From the NCBI GenBank assembly GCA_002715965.1, contig PBAL01000091.1, forward strand, positions 1 through 38,782: a stretch of DNA of 38,782 nt. Reading direction: 5' to 3'. This DNA comes from Verrucomicrobiales bacterium (GTDB taxonomy: Bacteria > Verrucomicrobiota > Verrucomicrobiia > Limisphaerales > JAYPXF01). The notes under the pieces are model-generated. The model was not told where the DNA came from. It made no database searches and saw nothing but the letters and a program-made list of their open reading frames with translations. A program made the translations under genes and the position numbers. Positions 8,661-17,724 of the stretch are shown here, one piece after another. Positions within the stretch are counted from its first letter, which is position 1; every line of letters begins with the position of its first letter.

Positions 8661-9761
8661 ATGCCTAGCGCCAAAGCCGCCATTCTTGATGAATTCAATG
8701 CGCCCTTGCGCAGCTGCGAATATCCCCTTCCCGATAAACTCGATCCGGGCGCGTTCCTGGTGAAAACGGAAATGGCCGGGATCTGCGGCACGGATGTTCA
8801 TCTTTGGAAAGGCGGGCTGCCGATTCAGCTACCGGTGATTCTCGGACACGAAACGGTTGGGCGGATTGAATCGGTCGGCGAAGGTGTGACGAAGGATTGG
8901 AACGGCAACAGAATCAAGCCGGGCGATCGCATCACCTGGAACTCAGCGATCTCCTGCGGTGAATGCTACTACTGCAAGGAGGTGAAGCAACCCACGCGCT
9001 GCCCGGAACGGCGTGCCTATGGCATTGGGTATCAATCCAATCAGTCGCCTCATTTTCTTGGTGGCTATGCCGAGTATCATTTCCTTCGACCGGGCTCCAC
9101 TGTGTTCAAGCTGCCTGAAGCGCTTCCGACGGAAGCAGTCATCGGTGCTGGCTGCGCATTGATCACCGCCATTCACGGAGTCGAGCGAACTGGCATTCAA
9201 AAGGACGATCAGGTTGTTGTCCAAGGCGCCGGGCCGGTAGGCATTGCAGCCTTGGCCGTGGCGAAAAACGCCGGAGCCAGCAAAGTGATCCTGCTGGGCG
9301 CCCCGAGGCACAGGCTGGACATGGCCAAGCGTTTTGGTGCGGATGTCGTGCTCGATCTGGAGGAGATCGACAAGCCCGAGGCGCGCATTGAAGCAGTGAA
9401 AGACTTGACCGGCAGTTATGGTGCAGATGTCGTACTCGAGTGCGCGGGCAGGCCCCAGGCTGTTGTGGAGGGACCGGAAATGTGCCGTGACGGCGGGAAG
9501 TATCTCGTGCTTGGTCATTACTGCGACGCGGGCCCCGTGATGTTCAATCCGCATGTCATCACGCGCAAACAGCTGCAGCTCTTCGGTTCGTGGTCGAGCG
9601 AACCGCGCCATCTCGCCGAGGCGATTCAGTTCCTTGAGGCCAACCCCGATCGCTTTCCGTTTGCGGACATGGTCACGCATCGTTTCAAGATCGACGCAGC
9701 CAACGAGGCTCTGCAGACCACCGCCGAATGGCGCTCGGCCAAGAGCGTCATCGTCCCCTGA
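8661..9761 (+). CDS. Zinc-dependent alcohol dehydrogenase (MDR family)
   Basis: 366 residues, typical for medium-chain zinc alcohol/polyol dehydrogenases. Catalytic zinc ligands are Cys42 (GICGTDVH) and His63-Glu64 (GHE); the structural zinc site is Cys99, Cys102, Cys105 and Cys114. The cofactor motif GAGPVG follows VVVQ near residue 190, with NAD(P)-domain segments KNAGASKVILLGAP and GADVVLECAGRP. The sequence resembles sorbitol/threonine-dehydrogenase-like members more than ethanol dehydrogenases. No signal peptide, so cytoplasmic. The gene is 13 bases upstream of the ABC-F gene and could share a transcript, although the two products have no obvious functional tie. Substrate unknown. Confidence 0.93.
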   Translation: MPSAKAAILDEFNAPLRSCEYPLPDKLDPGAFLVKTEMAGICGTDVHLWKGGLPIQLPVILGHETVGRIESVGEGVTKDWNGNRIKPGDRITWNSAISCGECYYCKEVKQPTRCPERRAYGIGYQSNQSPHFLGGYAEYHFLRPGSTVFKLPEALPTEAVIGAGCALITAIHGVERTGIQKDDQVVVQGAGPVGIAALAVAKNAGASKVILLGAPRHRLDMAKRFGADVVLDLEEIDKPEARIEAVKDLTGSYGADVVLECAGRPQAVVEGPEMCRDGGKYLVLGHYCDAGPVMFNPHVITRKQLQLFGSWSSEPRHLAEAIQFLEANPDRFPFADMVTHRFKIDAANEALQTTAEWRSAKSVIVP

Positions 9762-9774
9762 TTAGCGGGAAGAC

Positions 9775-11682
9775 ATGATTCCCAACGGCACGGAGATTCT
9801 CTCGGCGAATGAACTTTCGCTGTCCCACGGCTTCGATCAGCTGCTCAACAGCGTTTCGCTTTCCGTATCGGCCGGCGAACGCATCGGTTTGGTTGGTCGC
9901 AATGGGTGCGGCAAGACGAGCTTCCTCAAACTGCTTACTGGAGAAGACCAACCCGACAACGGAGTCATCTCTATCAAAAAGGGCGTGCGCCTGGGTTACC
10001 TGCCGCAGGAATTTGAATTGGATGAATCCAAGTCCGTTCAGGAAAACATCGAACTCGGTGCAGCGGACGTTTTGGAATGGCGCACACGCTATGAAAACGG
10101 TGACGGCACGGATGACGAACTCGCCGAGCTCCAACACCGGATCGACGGCGCCGATGGCTGGCAATTGGAGCCCCGGATCAAGGCGGTCGCCAGTGCATTG
10201 AACACACCTCCCCTCGACGTCCAGATCGCACCGCTGTCCGGTGGTGAAAAACGTCGCGTCGCACTCTGCCGGGCGATTGTCGCCCAGCCGGAACTGCTGT
10301 TGCTCGACGAACCCACCAATCATCTGGACGCCGATTCGATCCAATGGCTGGAGGACTACCTGAAGATGTTCAAAGGCGCGCTGATCTTCGTGACGCATGA
10401 CCGATACTTCCTCGACACGCTCGCCACGATCATGTGGGAGTTGGACCGAGGCAAGCTCTACCCCCATCCCGGCAATTACACCGCTTACCTCGAATCCAAG
10501 GCCATCCGCCAACAGATCGCCGAACAGGGCGAACGACGACGCCAACGCTTCCTCCGCGTGGAACTCGACTGGGTAAAAGCGGGTGTTCGCGCGCAACGTT
10601 CCAAGTCCCGTCATCGCCTCGACAAGTTTTACGAGACCAAGGGACTTGAAGCGCCACCCGAAGAGCGCGACATGGATCTCCTCATCCCCCCGGCGCCTGA
10701 TCTGGGTCAACGCGGCTTCGAACTGCTGAACGCCGGCGTAAGTGTTGGCGAAGGAGACGACGAACGCTGGCTGTTTCGAACCCTTGATTTAAATCTCAGC
10801 CGAGGGACGTGCACCGGCATTGTAGGCCGTAATGGCGTCGGCAAGACCACCCTCCTGCGCACCTGCATCGGTGATCTTGAGGTCGCCGAAGGCAGTGTGA
10901 AAATCGGAGCCAAGGTGGAGGTCAACTACATCGATCAATCCCGCCTGAAGCTCGATCCCCAAGCCACGATCATGCAGGAGATTTCCGCAGACGACGAACA
11001 GATCGTTTTCGGCAATCGCAAACTCAGCACCCGCGCATATCTCAAGCGTTATCTTTTCGCCGATGATCGCATGGGACAGCGCGTGGAGATGTTATCCGGC
11101 GGAGAACGCGCCCGTCTGATGCTCGCGAAGATCCTGAAACACGGCGGAAACGTTCTGGTGCTGGACGAACCCACCAACGATCTCGATCTGCCCAGCCTCC
11201 GCATGCTCGAAGAAGCCCTGGCCGCCTTCGAAGGAATCGTGCTCGTCGTCAGCCACGATCGCTACTTTCTCGATCGCATCTGCGACCAGATCGTTGGCTT
11301 TGAAGGCGATGAAGTGTATGTGCAACCAGGCAACTATTCCTACTACCTCGAGAAGCGAAGTGAACGAGATGCGCGCCGCCAGCAACGTGAAGAATTCAAA
11401 GCGGCAGACCTGAAAAAGAAGGAGACCAAGCCCACACCCAATCCCGACAAACCACGCAAGCTCTCCTACAAGGAACAACAGGAGCTTGCGGGTATGGAAG
11501 AGTGCATTCTTGAGAAGGAAGATTCGGTAGCGGAAATCGAAGCCACGCTCAGCGATCCGGAGTTCTACACCACCCGCGCCGCGGAAGCCGGTCCCTTAAA
11601 CGAGAAGATGGAGGCGCTGAAGCAAGAGATCGCCGGACTGTATGCACGTTGGGAGGAGTTGGAGAACGTGGGAAAAGATTGA
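9775..11682 (+). CDS. uup: ABC-F family ATPase, Uup-like
   Basis: 635 residues with two ABC ATPase domains and no membrane segment, the layout of ABC-F ribosome-associated factors. Domain 1: Walker A GRNGCGKT (41-48), signature LSGGEKRR (~154), Walker B LLLDEPTNHLD. Domain 2: Walker A GRNGVGKT (351-358), signature LSGGERAR (~440), Walker B VLDEPTNDLD. Between them is the basic interdomain linker (QGERRRQRFLRVELDWVKAG). The tail carries the Uup-type C-terminal domain: RKLSYKEQQELAGMEECILE, then a coiled coil to the end. Uup binds DNA and ribosomes and affects transposon excision in E. coli. The assignment rests on the C-terminal module; EttA-like proteins lack it. Start chosen at the ATG at 9775. 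Confidence 0.9.
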   Translation: MIPNGTEILSANELSLSHGFDQLLNSVSLSVSAGERIGLVGRNGCGKTSFLKLLTGEDQPDNGVISIKKGVRLGYLPQEFELDESKSVQENIELGAADVLEWRTRYENGDGTDDELAELQHRIDGADGWQLEPRIKAVASALNTPPLDVQIAPLSGGEKRRVALCRAIVAQPELLLLDEPTNHLDADSIQWLEDYLKMFKGALIFVTHDRYFLDTLATIMWELDRGKLYPHPGNYTAYLESKAIRQQIAEQGERRRQRFLRVELDWVKAGVRAQRSKSRHRLDKFYETKGLEAPPEERDMDLLIPPAPDLGQRGFELLNAGVSVGEGDDERWLFRTLDLNLSRGTCTGIVGRNGVGKTTLLRTCIGDLEVAEGSVKIGAKVEVNYIDQSRLKLDPQATIMQEISADDEQIVFGNRKLSTRAYLKRYLFADDRMGQRVEMLSGGERARLMLAKILKHGGNVLVLDEPTNDLDLPSLRMLEEALAAFEGIVLVVSHDRYFLDRICDQIVGFEGDEVYVQPGNYSYYLEKRSERDARRQQREEFKAADLKKKETKPTPNPDKPRKLSYKEQQELAGMEECILEKEDSVAEIEATLSDPEFYTTRAAEAGPLNEKMEALKQEIAGLYARWEELENVGKD

Positions 11683-11692
11683 TCCATCGTAT

Positions 11693-11749
11693 CAGCGAGC
11701 GTAAGCGAGCTGACCATCGAACCCTCCACCTGCTCGCTCACGTTCGCTG
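11693..11749. terminator. Bidirectional stem-loop between convergent genes
   Basis: Two 18-base arms (11693-11710 and 11732-11749) are complementary at 16 positions, with a 21-base loop. The hairpin starts 10 bases past the ABC-F stop and ends 12 bases before the stop of the convergent receptor gene, the expected place for a shared terminator. No long T-run flanks it, so intrinsic termination may be weak. Confidence 0.5.
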
Positions 11750-11761
11750 CTGCCGTATCCT

Positions 11762-13807
11762 TCAATACTCCATCCTCCACGAGACGCCTCCGGCCAGGTT
11801 GAATCGAGGTGACGGTTCATAGAAACGGCCACCAAAGGCATTCAATCGTGTCTGTCCATTGTAGCGAACGTTGAGCAGATTGTTCAGCGCAAGGAACGGC
11901 GTGAACATTGCCCGACCGAGGCGGCTGGCCAAACCGAGGCGGAGGTTAAGCAGGGTATACGCGTCGTTCCGGGCGGTGTTCGCATCATTGACGTCAAGCT
12001 TATCGACAAACTGAAGATCCAGGCTGCTGAACCACCCGCGCTCGCTGCGCCAGCGAATTTCGGTGAACAGCTGGTGCTGCGGAATGCCGGGTTCACGATT
12101 GCCGGAGAAGTCCCCACCTGCCGTCACATAGTCCTGATAGAGCGCCTCCATGGCGGTGAACGATGTGTTCCAGCTCCATTGCGGAGACCAGCGATACTCC
12201 ATCGAGAGTTCGGCGCCTCTGCGTTCCGAGCAGCCGGCATTGCGAAAGAAGTCACGTCCCGTTGGACTGGTGAAGGGGATCAACTCGTCGTCAATATGGA
12301 TCACAAAAAGGGAAAGCTCGGCGTGCAGTTTGTCACTGAAACGATTGCGCATGCCGAGTTCATGACTGCGGGCCGTTTGCGGTTCGAGAGCGGTGTTGAA
12401 TCCACCCCCGCCGGTGGGATTGGCCAGTTCGGTGGTGGTCGGAGTTTGGAACGCGGTGGAAATGTTGGCGAAAAGATGGAGATTCGTCCGGGCTTCCCAC
12501 TCCAAGCCGGTGAACCAGCTCAATTGATCCAAGGTGCGCGCTGCGGAATCGTCGCCGTCGGCCAGAAACGCGTCATCCACCTCAAACAACACATTGTCGT
12601 ATCGCATGCCTCCGATCAGGGAAAACTCTTCGCTCAGTCGGAACTCGTTCCGCAGATAAGTCCCGATGGATCGGACGCTTTCCTGCTGATCCAATCCCGG
12701 TGCTCCTCTTGTTCCACCCACGTTTGCGTAGCGCTGCCGATCATCGTCCTGAAACTCCGCATCAACGCCGGAGACCAGTTGGTGGGCTTCGGATTCCCAC
12801 ACGTATTTCACACCCCCACCAATGCCGATTCGGTTGAATTCCACGACCCCGTCTCCGGCCGCCGGGACAATGGGCAGCTTGTTGTTGAAATCTCGGAATA
12901 GTGAATACTGCATGAATTCCAGCTCGTGTCCGGGTTGCAATCGGTTGCGGTAGATAAATCCCAACCGCCCTTGTCTGACCTCCTCCCCGGCATCCAGCGC
13001 GACATTCCGAGCGCGGGCCTGCCGGCGATCTGCATCCACTTCGGCTCGCGTCAATCCACCTGCGTCACGTGACCACGGCGTGTGCGCGTAGTTGAAAAAC
13101 GTGGTGAGTGAAGAACGTGCGTCAATCGAAGTGCGCAGCTTGCCGCCGGCAAACTGATTCTCGGATCCGCTGTGTTGTCGATATCCGTTGATGGTCGACC
13201 AATTGCCGTTGAGAGAATAATCGAGCCTTCCAATTCGCCCGCCGGTCCTTGCCTGATAACGCTGCAATCCGAACGAACCGCCAAACAATCGCGATTCAAT
13301 GTAAGGACGGCTTGCGAAGTCATCGGTAATCAGGTGAATGACGCCCCCGGATGCGTTGCCGTACAAGGCCGACGCCGGACCTCGCAATACCTCGATTCGG
13401 CGGACAGAAGAAAGATCCAGATTATCCAGCTGGGTTTGCCCGTCGGGTGAGCTTTCCGGGATGCCATCGACCAACAGCTTGATCTCGCGCACACCAAATG
13501 CCGCGCGGGTTCCAAAGCCGCGAATCGCGATGCGTTGATCCTGCGCGAAGTTGAGGCTGTTTTGCACGAACACACCAGGCACCCGGCGCAGAGCTTCATC
13601 GATGGTGAGCGACATCTCCGTTGGCCGCAGTTGATCCCAGTCGATGACGGAAACGCCAGTTGCGGAGTTCGCGGCTTCGGTCCTGGACGCGGTAACCGTC
13701 ACCGGATCCAGAACCATGTTCGTCCCTGCGGGACTATTGCACGGAAGCAGCAGAATCGCCCAACATATCAAGTGAAACGCGGGCAATTTGGAGCAGACCG
13801 GAATCAA
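11762..13807 (-). CDS. TonB-dependent outer-membrane receptor
   Basis: 681 residues. The N-terminus has a signal peptide (FHLICWAILLLPCNSPAG) and a TonB-box-like stretch (DPVTVTASRTE). The plug domain (about 45-165) follows, with EALRRVPGVFVQ, IAIRGFGTRAAFGVREIKLL and RRIEVLRGPASALYGNASGG. The rest is a 22-strand barrel type ending in an aromatic residue (GGVSWRMEY), as needed for outer-membrane insertion. The only start that keeps the signal peptide is TTG at 13807, which overlaps the upstream stop (TTGA). TTG codons at 13786 and 13771 are alternatives. It imports a substrate across the outer membrane with TonB energy. Siderophore-type and glycan-type receptors both fit; the upstream alpha-glucuronidase-like gene favours a carbohydrate, by inference. 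Confidence 0.92.
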   Translation of the reverse strand: MIPVCSKLPAFHLICWAILLLPCNSPAGTNMVLDPVTVTASRTEAANSATGVSVIDWDQLRPTEMSLTIDEALRRVPGVFVQNSLNFAQDQRIAIRGFGTRAAFGVREIKLLVDGIPESSPDGQTQLDNLDLSSVRRIEVLRGPASALYGNASGGVIHLITDDFASRPYIESRLFGGSFGLQRYQARTGGRIGRLDYSLNGNWSTINGYRQHSGSENQFAGGKLRTSIDARSSLTTFFNYAHTPWSRDAGGLTRAEVDADRRQARARNVALDAGEEVRQGRLGFIYRNRLQPGHELEFMQYSLFRDFNNKLPIVPAAGDGVVEFNRIGIGGGVKYVWESEAHQLVSGVDAEFQDDDRQRYANVGGTRGAPGLDQQESVRSIGTYLRNEFRLSEEFSLIGGMRYDNVLFEVDDAFLADGDDSAARTLDQLSWFTGLEWEARTNLHLFANISTAFQTPTTTELANPTGGGGFNTALEPQTARSHELGMRNRFSDKLHAELSLFVIHIDDELIPFTSPTGRDFFRNAGCSERRGAELSMEYRWSPQWSWNTSFTAMEALYQDYVTAGGDFSGNREPGIPQHQLFTEIRWRSERGWFSSLDLQFVDKLDVNDANTARNDAYTLLNLRLGLASRLGRAMFTPFLALNNLLNVRYNGQTRLNAFGGRFYEPSPRFNLAGGVSWRMEY

Positions 13808-15483
13808 TTGTCTGCCGACTCAAGTTCCTTGATGAGAGGGCGGAAGCCGTATTCGTTGAGGAGGGCAATGATTCCGCGGTCGCCATTGTTACGATCCACA
13901 TCCGCGATGGCACTGAGTGCGTTGTGCATGGCTTCGACCGCCTTGTCGAGCCCCTCAAGTTGGGCGTCCTTGTCCTTCTCGGATTTGCCGATGCCGGCAG
14001 CGCGAACGGATTCGAGGACGGTGAAGTAGTGCAGGGCGAACTCGAATTTCTTGGCGAGGTAGAGGCTGTAGGCGCGCGCACCGCCACGTGCACGGGTGTT
14101 GGCGCGATACATCTCGTTCATCGCCATGATGAATCCGGTCTTCGCTTCCCCCCACCACTCCGGAACAGGTTCGTTGTTGTAGTGGCGCATGATCACGTCA
14201 TCACCTGGTGTGGCGATTGCCGGATTGTGCTCGTAAATAAGATTGGCCGCCTTGGCCAGGTGGTCGAAGCCGATCGCAATGCGTTTGCTGACCTCACCGC
14301 AGATGGGCGTGACCAGTTCATCGACGGCGCGCTTGGGTGTCATTTGCGCATCGAAGCCGGTGCGGGCGAGGTAATAGGCAGAGGTATTAAAGTCGTCTGG
14401 CAATTGGCACTCGACAACAAAGCCACTCATTCTGGCGCGGCGCAGTTCGGTGATCGCTGCGTGCGCGTGTTTCAGATCGAAATGCGGCAGGACATTCCGG
14501 TCGATGTTGCCGATTTGAATGGTGGGCAGCTCAACTGTGGAAACAACTTCGTCGGCGCCGGGGTAGGTGTGCTTTACCTGGATGAGAACAGAATCCGGCG
14601 CTTCGCATTCGATGGTCACGTTCATCCCCAGAAGTTTGGCTTCGCTGATGATGGCGCGAACGAGTTTGATCCCTGCATCGGTTCGTTGTGAATCCGATTT
14701 CGCATCACGCAATTCGGGATTGGTAAAGGTAGGTTCGCGTCCGAATGCCGCACGTCCGGCGGTCTCACCATCCACGCGCAGGACAGGGTGATTCCAAAGT
14801 TTGCTGGCGCGTTGCTTGCCGTTCGCAGATTTGAGTCTGACGAATGGCTGCCAGGTCTGAAGGGGGATAATGAGGTGATTGAACTTCAGCTTCACCAATT
14901 GGCGGAGCCGAAGCTTGTGTTCTTCCAGCGACCAAGAAAGCTGGCTGGCTGGCGAGATCCCCATCGTGCGCCAAGCGCGGGTCTTGAACTGAGGACTGAA
15001 TTTGAGACGGACACCATCCAAGTTGAAGTCCGGTTTATTGAGCGGTTGAAAGTCAGCATGGAGAAGCCGGCGCACACCAAAGTGTTCCCCAAATTCGATC
15101 GCAGCCCAGTAAGTCGCGAGCGGACTTCCGCCGGTGAGCCGGAGCGTGGTGCGATCAGCGGTCTTCATCGTGCGCAGTGCGTGTCCCTCGGAGCCGAGAC
15201 GGCGGCCACGATTCGCAGCCTGGTCTTGCGTGCCGATTTCCACGCTGAACTTTGCCGGCCGCGTCTCGCTTCGGAACTCGCGTTGTGAACTTACTTTCAC
15301 GCCGAACAACTGCTGCAGTTGACGGGTGACTTCCTCGACCGCCATTCGCTCAAGCGGATGACGCCCCTGGCTCGAGACCACAACGACGGTGTCCGCTGCG
15401 TGCGCTTGACCGGTGAGCGAAAGCAGGGCTGCAAATAAAAGAAGGAGGGATCGTTTCATGACGGTGGATCGATTGAAGTTCAT
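13804..15483 (-). CDS. Exported alpha-glucuronidase-like (GH67 N-terminal-type) protein
   Basis: 559 residues with a signal peptide (MKRSLLLLFAALLSLTGQAHA). Residues ~30-130 match the pattern of the GH67/alpha-glucuronidase N-terminal domain: ERMAVEEVTRQLQQLFGVKV, then GSPLATYWAAIEFGEHFGVR leading into the catalytic barrel. The following TIM-barrel-like part has KLRLRQLVKLKFNHLIIPLQ and AKLLGMNVTIECEAPD. The C-terminal quarter is helical. The full protein is shorter than classical alpha-glucuronidases (~700 residues), so it may belong to an uncharacterised related family. Two starts are possible: the ATG at 15483 directly after the upstream stop, or the ATG at 15459; the first has a GAGG-like site upstream. 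Its stop overlaps the receptor start. Confidence 0.75.
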   Translation of the reverse strand: MNFNRSTVMKRSLLLLFAALLSLTGQAHAADTVVVVSSQGRHPLERMAVEEVTRQLQQLFGVKVSSQREFRSETRPAKFSVEIGTQDQAANRGRRLGSEGHALRTMKTADRTTLRLTGGSPLATYWAAIEFGEHFGVRRLLHADFQPLNKPDFNLDGVRLKFSPQFKTRAWRTMGISPASQLSWSLEEHKLRLRQLVKLKFNHLIIPLQTWQPFVRLKSANGKQRASKLWNHPVLRVDGETAGRAAFGREPTFTNPELRDAKSDSQRTDAGIKLVRAIISEAKLLGMNVTIECEAPDSVLIQVKHTYPGADEVVSTVELPTIQIGNIDRNVLPHFDLKHAHAAITELRRARMSGFVVECQLPDDFNTSAYYLARTGFDAQMTPKRAVDELVTPICGEVSKRIAIGFDHLAKAANLIYEHNPAIATPGDDVIMRHYNNEPVPEWWGEAKTGFIMAMNEMYRANTRARGGARAYSLYLAKKFEFALHYFTVLESVRAAGIGKSEKDKDAQLEGLDKAVEAMHNALSAIADVDRNNGDRGIIALLNEYGFRPLIKELESADN

Positions 15484-16929
15484 CTACTTGGCCTCGTTGG
15501 AGATGCAGAGAATGCTCTGGCGCGTGCGGATGAAGAGGCGGCCATCGGCGATGGAGGGGGTCGCCAGGATTTCTTCGTCCATGTCGTTCTTGGCAAGGAT
15601 CTTCAGTTCGGGGCCGTCTTCCAGCACCACGACGAATCCGTTGCGGCCGGTCAGGAACACCTTGCCATCCGCTGCCACTGGCGAAGCATAATAGTCTCCG
15701 TAAGTTCGGAGACGGGTCAGTTCCCAGTTGATTTCGCCGGTGGTGGCGTCGAAGCAACTGGACAAGCCGCCGGATTTGACGACGTAGAGTCGGTTGTTGA
15801 AGACGAGTGGAGAGGAGAGGTTTGAAGGCGCACGGTTATCGAGGTTCCAGACGAGATGGGTTTTGGTAACATCTCCTTTGCCACCACCGCGAACGGCCTG
15901 GATGATATTCCCTCCACCGACCATGTTGCCGGGATGCTGGAATGCGTTTTCGATTTCGTCCTGATCCAGTCGCTTGTCCTTGTTGGTGTCTGAGCGATCG
16001 AACTTGGCATGGAACTCCTTCGGAGTTTCTTCACGGGCGAGATCGCCGTCCTGGTTGGTGTCCAGCCATTGGAGCAGCGCGTATTTCAATGTGCGCGATC
16101 GATCGCCGTAACTTTGAACTGCCACGTAGATCTTGTCCTTCACCACGACCGGTGAGGTCATGATGGTTCGCAGGAGCGTATTGCAGGACCAGCGTTCCCT
16201 GCCGGTTTCCGGATCGTAGCCCTTGAGCTTGCCGGAGCCGGCCACGACGAGATCGGTCTGGCCGTTGGCCGTGCACATGACGGGCGTGGCATAACCGGCG
16301 AGCATATCCTCGCGTGAAGTGCGCCAGAGTTCCTTTCCGGTCTTCGAATCGAGGGCGAGAACGAACGAAGCAAGATCATCGTCCTGGCAGAAGAAGATCT
16401 TGTCTCCATAGACAACCGGGGATGCGCCCGGCCCCCAGTCCATCAGGTAAGCCGGCAAGGGAACTTTATGCTGCCAGAGCTTGCTTCCAGATTTTGCGTC
16501 CAGCGCAATGATGCCCAGCGTGCTGAAGTAGACGTAGACGCGTTTGCCATCGGTTGCGGGTGTGGATGAGGCGTAACTGTTCGGTGGCGTGATGCGTGGA
16601 AGCTTGCCCGTGGGCCAGTCCTTCCGCCAAAGCTGCTTCCCGGTCTTCGCATCATGGCAGAATACGCCAAAGCTGGTCTCGCCTGTCATCGCGCAATTGA
16701 ACACGCGACCGGAGGCGATGGCCGCCGAACCGATGCCGTCTCCCAACTCGGCACGCCAGAGAACCTTGTCTTCGTGGGAGAATTTGGCGGGAAGATTTCG
16801 GCTGGAGGAAATGCCACTGCTGTTGTTGCCGCGGAAGTGCGGCCAGTCTTCAGCATGGGTGGCCTGGCTCAGGACGAGAACCGTGAGTAGAATAAGGATG
16901 GCGCGTTTCATGAGTAAGCGGTTGGGCAT
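15484..16929 (-). CDS. Exported PQQ-like beta-propeller protein with an EF-hand pair
   Basis: 481 residues from MPNRLLMKRAILILLTVLVL; the ATG at 16911 is an equally good start. Signal peptide to THA, mature start EDWPHFRGNN, a typical opening for planctomycete/verrucomicrobial PQQ-repeat proteins. Propeller blades show the tryptophan-docking pattern: DAKTGKQLWRKDW, DAKSGSKLWQHKV, DSKTGKELWRTS, DPETGRERWSCN, DATTGEINWELT. Between blades lies an insert with two calcium-binding loops: DTNQDGDLAREE, canonical, and DTNKDKRLDQDE, with Lys in place of Gly at position 6 (about 15960-16065). Enzymatic PQQ use cannot be claimed. These proteins are usually BamB-like scaffolds. First gene of a tight three-gene cluster with the alpha-glucuronidase-like and receptor genes. 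Confidence 0.88.
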   Translation of the reverse strand: MPNRLLMKRAILILLTVLVLSQATHAEDWPHFRGNNSSGISSSRNLPAKFSHEDKVLWRAELGDGIGSAAIASGRVFNCAMTGETSFGVFCHDAKTGKQLWRKDWPTGKLPRITPPNSYASSTPATDGKRVYVYFSTLGIIALDAKSGSKLWQHKVPLPAYLMDWGPGASPVVYGDKIFFCQDDDLASFVLALDSKTGKELWRTSREDMLAGYATPVMCTANGQTDLVVAGSGKLKGYDPETGRERWSCNTLLRTIMTSPVVVKDKIYVAVQSYGDRSRTLKYALLQWLDTNQDGDLAREETPKEFHAKFDRSDTNKDKRLDQDEIENAFQHPGNMVGGGNIIQAVRGGGKGDVTKTHLVWNLDNRAPSNLSSPLVFNNRLYVVKSGGLSSCFDATTGEINWELTRLRTYGDYYASPVAADGKVFLTGRNGFVVVLEDGPELKILAKNDMDEEILATPSIADGRLFIRTRQSILCISNEAK

Positions 16930-17049
16930 TGATGGCGCAGGAGGTGATTGAGGCAATCTTTTTGTTGCGGCCAAAAGCGAATCGCTCAGTGAAATCACCG
17001 CGGCACGGACAGGTTTTTCCTGGGAAGTTCAGGACTCGGCGGCCGAATT

Positions 17050-17072
17050 CGGGCCGGATCGCCTTCGGCCCG
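17050..17072 (-). terminator. GC-rich hairpin downstream of the DUF4870 gene
   Basis: cgggccg at 17050-17056 pairs perfectly with cggcccg at 17066-17072 (9-base loop), two bases past the stop of the minus-strand gene at 17075. The position suits a terminator. Only a short AT stretch follows on the minus strand, so intrinsic termination would be weak. Confidence 0.45.
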
Positions 17073-17074
17073 CT

Positions 17075-17545
17075 TTACTTGAAGAATTTCAATGTGACCG
17101 GGTAAGTCAGGATGATTCCTTGCTTGGCTTTGTATGCCCCGATGACCGGGAACGTGATCGATGCGATGAAAAGAACCGCGCCAAGCAATACACCGACAAA
17201 TATCGGTGCCGTGATCAAGGCGACGCCGGAGTAGATCAACGCCGAGAACATCCAGTTGAGGATATTGCGCCCGTGCTCGTCAACCAGGCGGGACTCCTGA
17301 CGCTTCAACTGCCACATGATGATCGGGATTGCCCATCCCACCACGATCAGCAGGAGGCTCAGATGCATCACGATGCACCACTTGGTTGTGTCCTTCGAAA
17401 CATCCTCAACCACCTCGTCGATTCGCGAGCTGACACTCTTTTGACTACGCAACAGGTTTTGCTTGGATTCTTCGTACTCAGCCGCGCTCAACACGCCCTT
17501 CTGGCGAAGTTGGTGCAGTTTTTCGAGTTCGTCGGCCAAGCTCAT
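17075..17545 (-). CDS. SHOCT-like/DUF4870 small membrane protein
   Basis: 156 residues from MSLADELEKLHQLRQKGVLS. The frame is open further upstream to 17764, but that part crosses the hairpin cluster and does not look like protein. The N-terminal ~35 residues are a SHOCT-type short helix pair (ELEKLHQLRQKGVLSAAEYE). Three hydrophobic segments follow (IVMHLSLLLIVVGWAIPIIM; ILNWMFSALIYSGVALIT; IFVGVLLGAVLFIASITFPV). DEHGRNILNW between the first two is the DUF4870 hallmark (normally 'GKNALNFQ'-like). Function unknown; inner-membrane location inferred. Divergent from the macroglobulin gene. Confidence 0.85.
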   Translation of the reverse strand: MSLADELEKLHQLRQKGVLSAAEYEESKQNLLRSQKSVSSRIDEVVEDVSKDTTKWCIVMHLSLLLIVVGWAIPIIMWQLKRQESRLVDEHGRNILNWMFSALIYSGVALITAPIFVGVLLGAVLFIASITFPVIGAYKAKQGIILTYPVTLKFFK

Positions 17546-17633
17546 CGTGCAGACGGATGTTAGGAAAAAATCACGACACCGCAAATCCAGAGTGCCCCAC
17601 CCGTTGCCTTCGCGTGTGTGAACCAAGTTGTGG

Positions 17634-17724
17634 AGCGGTCTCCCGACCGCTTCACATTCCCGACCGAAGGTCTCCCAGTATGTAGGAGACCTTCGGTCGC
17701 AGGAGTGGTGGGGCCAGGAGCCCC
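17634..17724. repeat. Cluster of three consecutive hairpins
   Basis: Three perfect stems lie in 91 bases: agcggtc/gaccgct (17634-17640 with 17645-17651, loop of 4), a 15-bp stem (17661-17675 with 17685-17699, loop of 9), and ggggc/gcccc (17710-17714 with 17720-17724). They sit between two divergent genes, so they are upstream of both and are not ordinary terminators. The GC-rich palindromes with 'gaccg' cores suggest a dispersed intergenic repeat family; only one full copy is in this window. Confidence 0.7.

Noticed and set aside
9748..10710. 320-codon minus-strand open frame
   Set aside because: Opposite the ABC-F gene, which contains full Walker and signature motifs in the plus frame.
17661..17699. 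15-bp hairpin as a transcription terminator
   Set aside because: It lies upstream of two divergent genes, so no transcript ends there by orientation; no T-run follows.
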